A stretch of DNA of 64,000 nt from JBEEJZ01 sp046046915 (GTDB taxonomy: Bacteria > Pseudomonadota > Gammaproteobacteria > Burkholderiales > Burkholderiaceae_C), in the NCBI GenBank assembly GCA_046046915.1, contig JBJOIT010000011.1, positions 9,019-73,018 on the forward strand, in the 5' to 3' direction. The notes below the pieces were generated by a model. It was not told the DNA's origin. It was given only the letters and a program-made list of their open reading frames with translations, and ran no database searches. Of the stretch, positions 55,750 through 63,801 are shown one piece after another. A program made the position numbers and the translations under genes. Each line of letters opens with the position of its first letter. The stretch's first letter is position 1.

Positions 55750-56829
55750 TCAGTGGGCCCAAAGACGGGCAGGGATTTCCAGGTTGCCTTGAATGATTTT
55801 TCGGGCGGTGCGCACCACGGAAGCACGCGAAACCTCGAGTTGATCGCCACGGCGGCTCAGCTCGAGTGCAATCTGAATGACACCAGAGGGATGCTGCACA
55901 CGCAGGTTGTGCATGCCATCGGTCAGAGGTGTGCGGTGTGCCACAGTGCCCGGCAAAGCCAGGGCGGTTGCCACGCCTATAGCGCCGGTCACGGCATGTG
56001 AGGTGTGGCAACGCTTGGGCGTGAAGTAGCGGGAATGGATGGCACGATCGTCCTGCGCCGGACTGACGATGACGGGTTTTGGCAGAACACTGTTCGTGAC
56101 ATCACCCAAGCCCATGAGCATGCCGGCCTGCAGACGAATGCGCTCCAGGCGTTCCAGCAGGCCAGGAGTCTTGTCCAACTGCTCGGCCGTCTCCGTGCCA
56201 ACCACACCCAAGCTATCAGCCGAAATCAGCACCATGGGCATGGCAGCGTCAATACAGGTGACCTCCACGCCATCGATCAAGTTGATACGTTCGCCAGTGG
56301 GGAACAAACGCCCCGTCACGGCGCCCCAGGCATCCAGAAAACTCATGTAGATGGGCGCTGCCGGGTCTGCAACGCCATCAATGCACACGTCGCCCTCGTA
56401 GCTCACATGCCCGCCTGGGGTCTGCACAGCCACATCGATCCGTGCGCCGGTGTTGACGTTGTGCACGCGCACCGAGGTCACGCCCTCCAGTGGTTCGATC
56501 AATCCCTGTTCAATCGCAAAGGGCGCCACACCCGCCAGCATGTTGCCGCAGTTGGGGCGGGTATCCACCGAGTGCTCTCCCACCCCGACCTGAGCGAAAA
56601 GATAGTCCACATCGCAATCAGCGCGTGTGGATCTGGAGACGATGGCTACCTTGCTGGTCAGCGAGGTGCCACCGCCCAAACCGTTGATCTGCGTCAGGTC
56701 GCTTGATCCTATGGCGCTGACCAGCACACGGTCCCGAACCTGGGGATCCTCAGGCAGCCAATCGCTCAGGAAGAACGGACCACGGGAGGTTCCGGACCGC
56801 ATCAATACACAGGGAATCGAAGTTTTCAT
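55750..56829 (-). CDS. PrpF family isomerase (4-oxalomesaconate tautomerase / aconitate isomerase type)
   Basis: The 359-residue protein has two diaminopimelate-epimerase-like halves. SIPCVLMRSGTSRGPFF is the PrpF N-terminus, INGLGGGTSLTSKVAIV binds substrate, and TRPNCGNMLAGVAPFAIE contains the family cysteine. PrpF proteins isomerise tricarboxylates such as aconitate and methylaconitate, while GalD acts on 4-oxalomesaconate in gallate breakdown. With tcuAB nearby an aconitate-type role is attractive, but gallate-type cannot be excluded. The ATG at 56829 has a weak RBS. It is divergent from a LysR gene. Confidence 0.88.
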   Translation of the reverse strand: MKTSIPCVLMRSGTSRGPFFLSDWLPEDPQVRDRVLVSAIGSSDLTQINGLGGGTSLTSKVAIVSRSTRADCDVDYLFAQVGVGEHSVDTRPNCGNMLAGVAPFAIEQGLIEPLEGVTSVRVHNVNTGARIDVAVQTPGGHVSYEGDVCIDGVADPAAPIYMSFLDAWGAVTGRLFPTGERINLIDGVEVTCIDAAMPMVLISADSLGVVGTETAEQLDKTPGLLERLERIRLQAGMLMGLGDVTNSVLPKPVIVSPAQDDRAIHSRYFTPKRCHTSHAVTGAIGVATALALPGTVAHRTPLTDGMHNLRVQHPSGVIQIALELSRRGDQLEVSRASVVRTARKIIQGNLEIPARLWAH

Positions 56830-56920
56830 ACCCAAATGATCGATCGATGCTGGAATTTTGTGAATTGCATCTTTTAGAAGGATTCATGCAAAATACACAA
56901 CAAACACTTTTGCTGACACC

Positions 56921-57850
56921 ATGAGCATCCAATTTGATTTGCCAGATTTGCAGGCGTTTGCAGCAGCCGCCGAACTCAAGAATTTCCGCAAGGCTGCAGA
57001 CTTGGTGCACATTTCCCAACCTGCATTCAGCCGGCGCATCGACAAGCTGGAAATGGCTCTGGGCGTCAAGCTGATCGACCGCAACACCCGCAGCATGGAG
57101 CTGACTGGTGTGGGCCGAGACTTCGCACGCAAGGTGCGCCAGCTGCTGGACGATCTGGACGAAACCTTGCTGGGCATACGCGAGGTAGGTGGTGCTCGCA
57201 TGGGCGAGGTCACCATTGCCTGCGTACCGTCGGCGGTGTATTACTTCTTGCCACAGGTTTTGCGCACCTACCACGCACGCTACCCACGCATACGCATCAA
57301 GGTGCACGACGCCAGCGCCAACGAGGTGCTGTCAGTGGTGGCCAGTGGCCAGGCTGACTTTGGTGTCAACTTCATTGGCAGCGACGAGCCCGGCATCGAA
57401 TTCCGCAGCATCCTGGAGGAACGTTTCGTCGCAGCCTGCCGCAAAGACCACCCACTGGCACGCAAGCGCAAGGTCAGCTGGAGTGAGCTGGGGCAATACG
57501 ACTTCATGTCGGTATCTAAAAGCTCAGGCAACCGCATGCTGCTGGACCTGGCGCTCGCAGGCGTGGCCGACCGACCCCAGAGTATTTACGAGGCGCAGCA
57601 CGTCACCACGCTGCTGGGCTTGGTCGAGGCAGGCATGGGCGTGGCAGCGGTACCTGCGCTGGCGATGCCAGCCGCAGATCACCCTGTTTTGGCCAGCGTG
57701 CCGCTGTACGACCCCGTGGTTTCACGTCGTATCGGCCTGATACGGCGCAAGGGCCGCAGCTTTACGCCAGCGGCTGAGCGTCTTTACGAACTGCTGGCAG
57801 TGCAACGCACCAGCAAACGCAAACAAAAAACTTCCAAAACGAGCGAGTGA
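56921..57850 (+). CDS. LysR family transcriptional regulator of the tricarboxylate cluster
   Basis: The 309-residue regulator has an N-terminal HTH (LQAFAAAAELKNFRKAADLV, HISQPAFSRRIDKLEMALGV) and an effector domain from about residue 90. The C-terminal tail TSKRKQKTSKTSE is strongly basic. It is divergent from the PrpF gene with 91 bases between, the usual setting for a LysR activator of a catabolic operon. A+T-rich DNA before its start likely holds the shared promoter. The effector is unknown. Confidence 0.92.
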   Translation: MSIQFDLPDLQAFAAAAELKNFRKAADLVHISQPAFSRRIDKLEMALGVKLIDRNTRSMELTGVGRDFARKVRQLLDDLDETLLGIREVGGARMGEVTIACVPSAVYYFLPQVLRTYHARYPRIRIKVHDASANEVLSVVASGQADFGVNFIGSDEPGIEFRSILEERFVAACRKDHPLARKRKVSWSELGQYDFMSVSKSSGNRMLLDLALAGVADRPQSIYEAQHVTTLLGLVEAGMGVAAVPALAMPAADHPVLASVPLYDPVVSRRIGLIRRKGRSFTPAAERLYELLAVQRTSKRKQKTSKTSE

Positions 57851-57852
57851 CT

Positions 57853-58818
57853 TCAGGGCGCCGCGTGCGCGCTGAGCACCGCCCCCACCCATGCCCCCGA
57901 CTTGACCAGGGAACGCACGCAATCCGTCAGCACCACACGGGTGGCCAACGCTGCCGGCGACAGCTCGTCTTCCGACAAACCACACAAGAGGTTCACACGG
58001 CGCACCTGGGCATCCGCAATGCGCGTCATGTGAAAGCGGCTTGCAGCGTCTGCAAAACGACCGGCAGCAGCCCAGGGTTGTACCGTGGCGCCCAAGCCAG
58101 CATCCACTGCTTCCATCAACATGGGCAATGAGTCAATTTCCAACATGACCTGAGGTGTGACCCGGGCACGCTCAAACATCGCGTTCAGGGTGCTGCGCAA
58201 GCCATGCGGCCCTGAGGGCAGGATCAGCGCTTCCTGACTCAGCTGCGCAACCTTCACCCGTGATGACTTGCGGCTGTCAACAGTAAGACGCGACCGTATC
58301 AAAAACAAATCCTCCTCCAGCAAAGGCATCACGCTCCAGCGCTTTGCCATCTGGATGTCATGCCGGTTGCCCAGCCCCGACTCGAAAAGCACCGCCATGT
58401 CCAGCTGGCGCGCATTGAGCATGGTGGCCAAGTGGCCCGACAGGCTCTCGACCATGTGCAGGCGTACGTCGGGGTAGCGTTCACGCATGGCCCGGATCAA
58501 GGGGAGGCCCAGCACGGCTGCCGTGGTGGGGGCCAAGCCCACGCTTACGGTGCCAGTGAGTCGCGCCTGCTGGGCCGCACGCATGGCCTGGTCAGCATGG
58601 CGCAGGGTGAGTTGCGCTTCGCGAAAGAAGGCGACGCCGGCTTCGGTGGGCGTCACGCCCTGGGGGCTGCGTTGCAGCAACCGTGTGCTCAACTCGCTTT
58701 CGAGGCGGCTGATCTGCTGACTCAGGGCCGACTGCACCAGATCAAGGTCCAACGCCGCGCGGCCCATGCTGCCCAGCTCAACCACACGCACAAAGTAACG
58801 AAGCTGCCGAAGTTCCAT
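57853..58818 (-). CDS. LysR family transcriptional regulator
   Basis: The 321-residue regulator starts [20 protein letters not shown] and has the [23 protein letters not shown]. Its effector domain resembles the CynR/Nac/BenM-like group ([20 protein letters not shown]). I use the ATG at 58818, eleven codons inside the longest frame, because it matches the family start. It ends three bases from the stop of the other LysR gene, tail to tail, and is divergent from mnmA by 21 bases. Its targets are not evident. Confidence 0.92.
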   Translation of the reverse strand: MELRQLRYFVRVVELGSMGRAALDLDLVQSALSQQISRLESELSTRLLQRSPQGVTPTEAGVAFFREAQLTLRHADQAMRAAQQARLTGTVSVGLAPTTAAVLGLPLIRAMRERYPDVRLHMVESLSGHLATMLNARQLDMAVLFESGLGNRHDIQMAKRWSVMPLLEEDLFLIRSRLTVDSRKSSRVKVAQLSQEALILPSGPHGLRSTLNAMFERARVTPQVMLEIDSLPMLMEAVDAGLGATVQPWAAAGRFADAASRFHMTRIADAQVRRVNLLCGLSEDELSPAALATRVVLTDCVRSLVKSGAWVGAVLSAHAAP

Positions 58819-58839
58819 GCCAGGGATAATCGCACACCT

Positions 58840-59952
58840 ATGGGCAAACAACGTGTCGTGGTGGGTTTGAGTGGCGGGGTGGACTCGGCGGTGAGCGCCT
58901 GGCTGCTCAAGGAACAGGGTTATGAGGTCATCGGCATCTTCATGAAAAACTGGGAAGATGACGACGACAGCGAATACTGCTCGTCACGCCAGGACTTTCT
59001 GGATGCCGCTGCCGTGGCCGACGTGGTGGGCATCGACATGGAACATGTCAACTTTGCCGCCGAGTACAAGGACCTGGTGTTTGCAGAGTTCCTGCGCGAG
59101 TACAGCGCCGGGCGCACCCCCAACCCCGACATCCTGTGCAACGCCGAGATCAAGTTCAAGTCCTTTCTCGACCACGCCCTGCGCCTGGGTGCCGAAAAAA
59201 TTGCCACCGGCCACTACGCCCGGGTGCGTGAGGTGAGCCTGGAGAATGGCGCGACCCGATTCGAGCTGCTCAAGGGCCTGGATCCATCCAAGGATCAGAG
59301 CTACTTCTTGCACCGGCTGAGCCAGCCCCAACTGGCCAAGACGCTGTTTCCGGTGGGTGAGCTACACAAGACTGAGGTGCGCCGCATTGCCGCCGAGATT
59401 GGCCTGCCCAACGCGAAAAAGAAAGACTCCACGGGGATCTGCTTTATCGGCGAGCGGCCTTTTCGGGAATTCTTGAACCGCTACATCGCCAAGGAACCCG
59501 GCCCCATTAAGGACGACAAGGGCCGCACCATCGGTCAGCATGTGGGCCTGAGCTTTTACACCCTGGGCCAGCGCCAGGGCTTGGGCATCGGCGGCCTCAA
59601 ACAAAAAGGTGCCCAGCGCGGCGGTGGTGACCATGCCCCCTGGTTTGTGGCCCGCAAAGACATGGCCAGCAACACCTTGTGGGTGGTGCAGGGGCATGAT
59701 CACCCCTGGCTTTTGTCCAGTGGCCTGAAGGCCGACGACGCCAGCTGGGCCTCAGGCACCGCGCCCTCCCCCGGCCAGTACGCCGCCAAGACCCGCTACC
59801 GCCAGGCCGACGCGCCCTGCACCCTGTCAGCGCCCGGCAACGCGGGCTTTCAGCTGGACTTCACCGAGCCGCAATGGGCCGTGACCCCTGGCCAAAGCGC
59901 CGTGCTGTACGACGGCGATGTTTGTCTGGGCGGCGGGGTGATAGGCGCTTGA
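58840..59952 (+). CDS. mnmA: tRNA-specific 2-thiouridylase MnmA
   Basis: The 370-residue ATP pyrophosphatase thiolates U34 of tRNA-Glu, -Gln and -Lys. It has the PP-loop [20 protein letters not shown] near the N-terminus, the catalytic Cys in [12 protein letters not shown], the second Cys in [12 protein letters not shown], and [13 protein letters not shown]. The true start is the ATG at 58840, although the frame is open far upstream as antisense of a LysR gene. A strong terminator follows 24 bases after the stop. Confidence 0.97.
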   Translation: MGKQRVVVGLSGGVDSAVSAWLLKEQGYEVIGIFMKNWEDDDDSEYCSSRQDFLDAAAVADVVGIDMEHVNFAAEYKDLVFAEFLREYSAGRTPNPDILCNAEIKFKSFLDHALRLGAEKIATGHYARVREVSLENGATRFELLKGLDPSKDQSYFLHRLSQPQLAKTLFPVGELHKTEVRRIAAEIGLPNAKKKDSTGICFIGERPFREFLNRYIAKEPGPIKDDKGRTIGQHVGLSFYTLGQRQGLGIGGLKQKGAQRGGGDHAPWFVARKDMASNTLWVVQGHDHPWLLSSGLKADDASWASGTAPSPGQYAAKTRYRQADAPCTLSAPGNAGFQLDFTEPQWAVTPGQSAVLYDGDVCLGGGVIGA

Positions 59953-59975
59953 CTCGCCGCAAAATCGAAACCAAA

Positions 59976-60017
59976 AAACAAAACCCGCCGACGGCACTGT
60001 CTGGCGGGTTTTGTTTT
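59976..60017 (+). terminator. mnmA terminator, symmetrical
   Basis: AAAACCCGCC (59980-59989) pairs perfectly with GGCGGGTTTT (60003-60012) around a 13-base loop, followed by GTTTT. A-rich sequence (CAAAAAACAAAA) on the other side makes it potentially bidirectional. It marks the right boundary of the dense core-gene region. Confidence 0.88.
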
Positions 60018-60039
60018 GGGACGCCTCAATGGGTCGGTT

Positions 60040-60215
60040 CAGAAGGGTTATACACAGGTTTTCTGTGTAAACAACTTGCAATATGTTGATTCAACGAAGT
60101 CTTTTTGAATCTTTCTCTTTGACGAAGTCAACATATTAAGGTCTTTCCTTGTCTTGTTTACTTTTTTACTGGAGGGGGGTGCAGGGGGGAGGCCGGGGGC
60201 CTGTGGATAACTTCA
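60040..60215. other. Origin-like intergenic element: DnaA boxes, nested inverted repeats, G-runs
   Basis: The 352-base gap 59953-60304 contains, in order: TTATACACA (60048-60056), a perfect match to the DnaA-box consensus TTATNCACA; ACACAG-N5-CTGTGT (60052-60068); the 10-bp inverted repeat AATATGTTGA (60080-60089) and TCAACATATT (60128-60137); nested GATTCAA (60088-60094) and TTGAATC (60105-60111); the direct repeat ACGAAGTC (60094-60101, 60122-60129); a pyrimidine-rich tract to about 60170; G-runs of 6, 6 and 5 (60174-60199); and TGTGGATAA (60202-60210), the reverse complement of the canonical TTATCCACA. No dnaA gene is in view, so chromosome origin, DnaA-titration site and chance all remain possible. 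Confidence 0.5.
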
Positions 60216-60304
60216 CGATGTACACCGGCCCAGTCATCGAGCCTAATATAGCAGGGCATTGAGTTCACCCGCAACGACAATGCTTGCATACAACATCAGC
60301 CTCC

Positions 60305-61285
60305 ATGACCGACCACCATACGCCCGTCACCTTCACACCGAAACTCAGCGGCCCTAAAAAGCAGCACGTGGTGCCACGCTTCTACTTGGACGGTTTCTGC
60401 AGGGACGGGTTACTGAGCGTCTTTGATCGGCAGAAAACCGAATTCCGAATACAAACACCCCACAACACGGGCGCCATCACCCACTACTACACATTCTCGG
60501 ACGACGAGGGACGACGTAGATATGACCTTGAGCATCTGATGTGCGAATACGAGGGAAAAGCCGCCCAAATCATCCGCAAGCTTTCTGCCAAGGAAAGGCT
60601 TACCGATGAAGAACGCAGCGACATGGCCATCTTTGTCGCCATCATGGGCTTCAGGACACCCGACCAAATCGACACCATCAAGGCCACCAACGGGGAAATG
60701 GTCAAACGCATGTCCCAAATGATTTTTGGCAGCGAAGAGTTGACCAAGATGGCGGTGAAACAGAACCCCAAAAATGCCGGCCTGTCTGACGACGAAATTG
60801 AAGAACAGGCCAAGAATCTCTACGAATTCGTGAAGCGCGACCAGTTCACCGTCAAAACAGATCATCAGTGGGCGCTCGGCATATCGATGAGCATGTTTAC
60901 GAAAGTGGCTGAAATCCTCGTTCGTCGCAATTGGGTGGTCATGCATCGAGACAGCGAAAAGCGCTCATTCATCACCAGTGACGCCCCACTGGCACTCACT
61001 CTCATGAAGCCAAGGCAGAACACCTTCTATGGCGTCGGCTATGCCAGCACTGATGCGATGGTTGTGTTTCCACTTACACAGGCCAGTGTTTTGGTGATGT
61101 ATGGCTTCGACGGAAGCTTTGCGCACGGCACCATGACCGAAGCCAACATGAAGAACATCAATCACCTCATCGCAGGGCGTTGCCAGAGATTCGTCATGGG
61201 GAGAGACGAAAAGCTGATTCGCTCATTGGTCGAACACGTCGGGCTACACAAGACCATATGGCAACCAAAGGTCAGGGTATCTTGA
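60305..61285 (+). CDS. DUF4238 domain protein
   Basis: The 326-residue soluble protein carries the family signature KKQHVVPRFYLDGFC near its N-terminus and SFITSDAPLALTLM in the C-terminal half. DUF4238 proteins are scattered in accessory regions and have no known function. I use the ATG at 60305; a TTG at 60284 is in frame, and neither has a good RBS. Codon use is less GC-rich than in the core genes to the left, suggesting acquisition. The stop lies inside a terminator-like hairpin. Confidence 0.82.
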   Translation: MTDHHTPVTFTPKLSGPKKQHVVPRFYLDGFCRDGLLSVFDRQKTEFRIQTPHNTGAITHYYTFSDDEGRRRYDLEHLMCEYEGKAAQIIRKLSAKERLTDEERSDMAIFVAIMGFRTPDQIDTIKATNGEMVKRMSQMIFGSEELTKMAVKQNPKNAGLSDDEIEEQAKNLYEFVKRDQFTVKTDHQWALGISMSMFTKVAEILVRRNWVVMHRDSEKRSFITSDAPLALTLMKPRQNTFYGVGYASTDAMVVFPLTQASVLVMYGFDGSFAHGTMTEANMKNINHLIAGRCQRFVMGRDEKLIRSLVEHVGLHKTIWQPKVRVS

Positions 61286-61295
61286 CCTGATTTTT
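61269..61295 (+). terminator. Terminator-like hairpin overlapping the DUF4238 stop codon
   Basis: AGGTCA (61269-61274) and TGACCT (61283-61288) form a six-bp stem with an eight-base loop, followed by five T residues (61291-61295). The TGA stop codon (61283-61285) is part of the stem. The stem is short, so efficiency is uncertain. CGCGA-TAG-TCGCG at 61313-61325 is a second small hairpin without a T-run. Confidence 0.45.
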
Positions 61296-61376
61296 AGACG
61301 ACTAAACATGACCGCGATAGTCGCGACCAAGCCTAAACACACCAAAATCTAATTCATCACACAATAAAGGTGCCGA

Positions 61377-62189
61377 TTAGTTTTCCGCAATAAATCCTCC
61401 AATCACCTCTTGCAAAGTGCCATACATTTTTTTAGGATCTGGGATAGAGCTATCCATAATAGAGATCGTCAACGGGACACCTTTAATTAAGGTCTGGCCG
61501 GAAATTCTTGTTTCAAACAAATTTCTAAACCAAAGTGAGTCACCTGACTCCCCCCCAGAAATCCAGCCATTAGGACTTGCACTAAACCGATAAACAGCAA
61601 CCCCATCCGTTCCAATCTCAACCGAAAAAATAGCATCTTTTTGACGGAAGTGCGACCAATGAATTTCATCTATTCTTCGCCTCGCATCGTAAATGTTTGC
61701 TATCGAATAGCCACTTGAAATCTTATGGCGCACAGACTCCACTGTGGATTCCAATTCTTTATCTGACGCCGTATTGATTTGAATCCAGCGCGCAATAGAG
61801 TCTCTTTTGTTTTTACGATACAAACTCAACTCATCACAGCTATATAGCGAAGCGAGAGAATGGCTAGCGTTGCCATGCTGAAGCAGTAACTTCTCAGGTT
61901 CAGAATTTCCTAAAGCACAATATCCAGCAGGTATCTTGAAATTTATCTGCTGACCCCAAACCTCCAGCCGCTGTATTTTTTGGCTATGTGGGTTCGAGGA
62001 GTCCGCAGACAACTTCGGTGCTGAACCACTAACCGAGGATGATCCAATGATTGGTTGAGAAACTGCCGCACCGCAAAGCGACACAGTTGCGACACAGACC
62101 GAAATTCTCAACATCATTCCGATGCTGATAAAGCGAGAGGCCAAAGCTCTCTGCGCAGCCATAACATGCGCTTTTGTTTTTTCTTGCAT
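61377..62189 (-). CDS. Secreted hypothetical protein, 270 aa
   Basis: I do not recognise this protein. It has a basic N-terminus and a hydrophobic stretch (MMLRISVCVATVSLCGAAVS) typical of a Sec signal peptide, then a Ser-rich linker (GSSSVSGSAPKLSADSS) and a folded-looking region with paired Cys (GYCALG, YSCDELSLY). It is probably periplasmic. AGAG lies upstream of the ATG at 62189, and internal ATGs are alternatives. The gene is markedly A+T-richer than the core and converges with DUF4238. It is likely acquired. Confidence 0.7.
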   Translation of the reverse strand: MQEKTKAHVMAAQRALASRFISIGMMLRISVCVATVSLCGAAVSQPIIGSSSVSGSAPKLSADSSNPHSQKIQRLEVWGQQINFKIPAGYCALGNSEPEKLLLQHGNASHSLASLYSCDELSLYRKNKRDSIARWIQINTASDKELESTVESVRHKISSGYSIANIYDARRRIDEIHWSHFRQKDAIFSVEIGTDGVAVYRFSASPNGWISGGESGDSLWFRNLFETRISGQTLIKGVPLTISIMDSSIPDPKKMYGTLQEVIGGFIAEN

Positions 62190-62603
62190 CGGACATCTCT
62201 TTTAATAATGGAATATTCACGTAATCGGCCAGTTGCAGGAATTTTCTAGCCCGAACAAAAACTGATCTTTGACGTTGCTAGGGCGAACGCCATAAACTGG
62301 AGTTGCTTGAGCGATTTGTGCGTTGCTTTCCTGAGCTTGACTGCAACCTCGTGGGAAATTCGGGTGCTCGCCACATAGACTCAGTGACGAACCATCGTCA
62401 GGTGCGATGCTCGTGTTCATACGCCGTCAGCCCGACCCTAGGTTTTGGGATGCATGAATCAAGCAAGCGTCAGTGAGGCACGAATTTGAAACTCTGGAAA
62501 ATTACCAATAATGATTTCAACAGCGTAATTAAGATCTCTTTACACTTGCCATCAAACGGTCTAGGCACTAACCCACGAAAAAACAGCGGACACTGAATAC
62601 AAA
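62190..62603. other. Intergenic stretch without a convincing gene
   Basis: This 414-base gap separates two divergent secreted-protein genes. A 67-codon open frame at 62217-62420 (minus) has no RBS or recognisable sequence and may be chance or a decayed fragment. The A+T-rich part just before the ankyrin gene probably holds its promoter, but I could not assign -35/-10 hexamers or an RBS. Nothing else is seen. Confidence 0.5.
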
Positions 62604-63644
62604 ATGCCTCACACACTTCGTCAGCTTCTGATGTCTACAGCTTTGGTGACCGCAGGTTTACTGACCACGACCATCCATGCCGGCCCACTTGAGGATGGAC
62701 TACTCGCCGGCGCCTCAGCGCGCCTAGATGTCAAAGGTGTCGAGCTTGCCCTTCAACGGGGAGCTAAGCCAGCGCAAAAAATACCCCACCCCGACGCCCC
62801 CACAGTACTCGGAACGCCAGTTCACTTCACGCTTTCCGCACTCATAGGCATGAATGAGCCAGCCGCAGCACAACGCGCAGAGCGAATCCTGAAAATACTT
62901 TTCAAGGCGGGAGCAAAGCTCACAGGTGACAAGGACGAACTTTTCTCGGCAATTTCAGGAGGCCATGACCGAATCGTCTCATTGCTACTTGATCAAGGTG
63001 CAAACCCGCATGCACGTATCTACGGTTACACACCAGCAGAGTTGGCGATCAAGTACAACAAGCCAAAACTGCTACCCATCTTCTACTCCAGAGGTGTTCC
63101 CAAGGTCGACGACGAAACCACTGCGCAGATTCAGTTTGTACATGCAGCGAGTCTGCAAAGGCTGGATGCAATGCGTGCAGCAATCGCTATCGGCGCAAAA
63201 ATTGATGCACCAGACCCATCTGGCTCCGTAGCTCTTGTGCAAGTTTTCTCTGCACCCCTAATGGAGCCGAACGGCTACGATGCAGTGAAGTGGCTTCTGT
63301 TTGAAGTTGGCGCCGATGCAAACGTGACTGAGTTTTCGGACGACAAGAGCACTGCTCTGCACAAAGTCATTCAACGCAATTCATACAACAGCAACGACCA
63401 TTTCACAGTGGCAGCAATTGCAGAGATGTTGCTCAGAAAAGGGGCCGATGTTTCTGCACTCGATAGCCTTGGAAGAACACCTCTGCACTACGCCGCACAG
63501 AACGGGAACATCCATGCAATGCAAGTTCTGCTTCGAAGCGGGGCCAAGGTAATGGCAAGAGATGCACTTCGAAAAACTCCACTTGACTTGGCGAAGTCAG
63601 GCGAAGCAATTTCATTGTTGCGCGAGGCCGGCGCGCGCGAATAA
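62604..63644 (+). CDS. Secreted ankyrin-repeat protein
   Basis: The 346-residue protein begins with a signal peptide (LLMSTALVTAGLLTTTIHAG), so it is probably periplasmic. Ankyrin repeats follow: about 115-150 (DELFSAISGGHDRIVSLLLD), about 180-215, a diverged unit near 240-260, and two clear C-terminal repeats (LGRTPLHYAAQNGNIHAMQV, then RKTPLDLAKSGEAISLLREA). Ankyrin proteins mediate protein contacts, and periplasmic ones are sometimes linked to catalase activity or to immunity against toxins. No partner gene is evident next to it. The DNA is A+T-richer than the core. Confidence 0.85.
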   Translation: MPHTLRQLLMSTALVTAGLLTTTIHAGPLEDGLLAGASARLDVKGVELALQRGAKPAQKIPHPDAPTVLGTPVHFTLSALIGMNEPAAAQRAERILKILFKAGAKLTGDKDELFSAISGGHDRIVSLLLDQGANPHARIYGYTPAELAIKYNKPKLLPIFYSRGVPKVDDETTAQIQFVHAASLQRLDAMRAAIAIGAKIDAPDPSGSVALVQVFSAPLMEPNGYDAVKWLLFEVGADANVTEFSDDKSTALHKVIQRNSYNSNDHFTVAAIAEMLLRKGADVSALDSLGRTPLHYAAQNGNIHAMQVLLRSGAKVMARDALRKTPLDLAKSGEAISLLREAGARE

Positions 63645-63725
63645 GACCTGATCCAAACCAAGCCTCACGCAAGCGGCCAGCAGGGCGTAGCAATGAAATT
63701 TTGCAGCGATCAACCACGGTTATCA

Positions 63726-63747
63726 AAAGTTTCGATATCGAAACTTT
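63726..63747. repeat. Perfect 22-bp palindrome
   Basis: AAAGTTTCGAT (63726-63736) is followed at once by its exact reverse complement ATCGAAACTTT (63737-63747). Symmetry stops at the next base pair. A perfect 22-bp palindrome without a loop is expected for the site of a dimeric DNA-binding protein or a recombination site, and is very unlikely by chance. It lies 79 bases after the ankyrin stop and 55 bases before the end of the coiled-coil gene. Confidence 0.8.
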
Positions 63748-63801
63748 AAGCACAAACCGCAGCCACGGCCCTTGCCGCACGTGGCGGTTGTAGCACCGGG
63801 A

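Noticed and set aside
60171..60262. Tiny frame starting GTG at 60179 after a purine-rich run
   Set aside because: The apparent Shine-Dalgarno sequence is part of a G-run touching the GTG, and the 27-codon product has no support.
59953..60304. Outright call of the chromosome origin oriC
   Set aside because: Two DnaA boxes and A+T-rich repeats are suggestive, but dnaA/dnaN/rpmH are not nearby and skew was not computed; it is reported only as a candidate.
62217..62420. 67-codon minus-strand frame between the secreted genes
   Set aside because: No RBS, no recognisable sequence, and low coding character; left as unassigned intergenic DNA.
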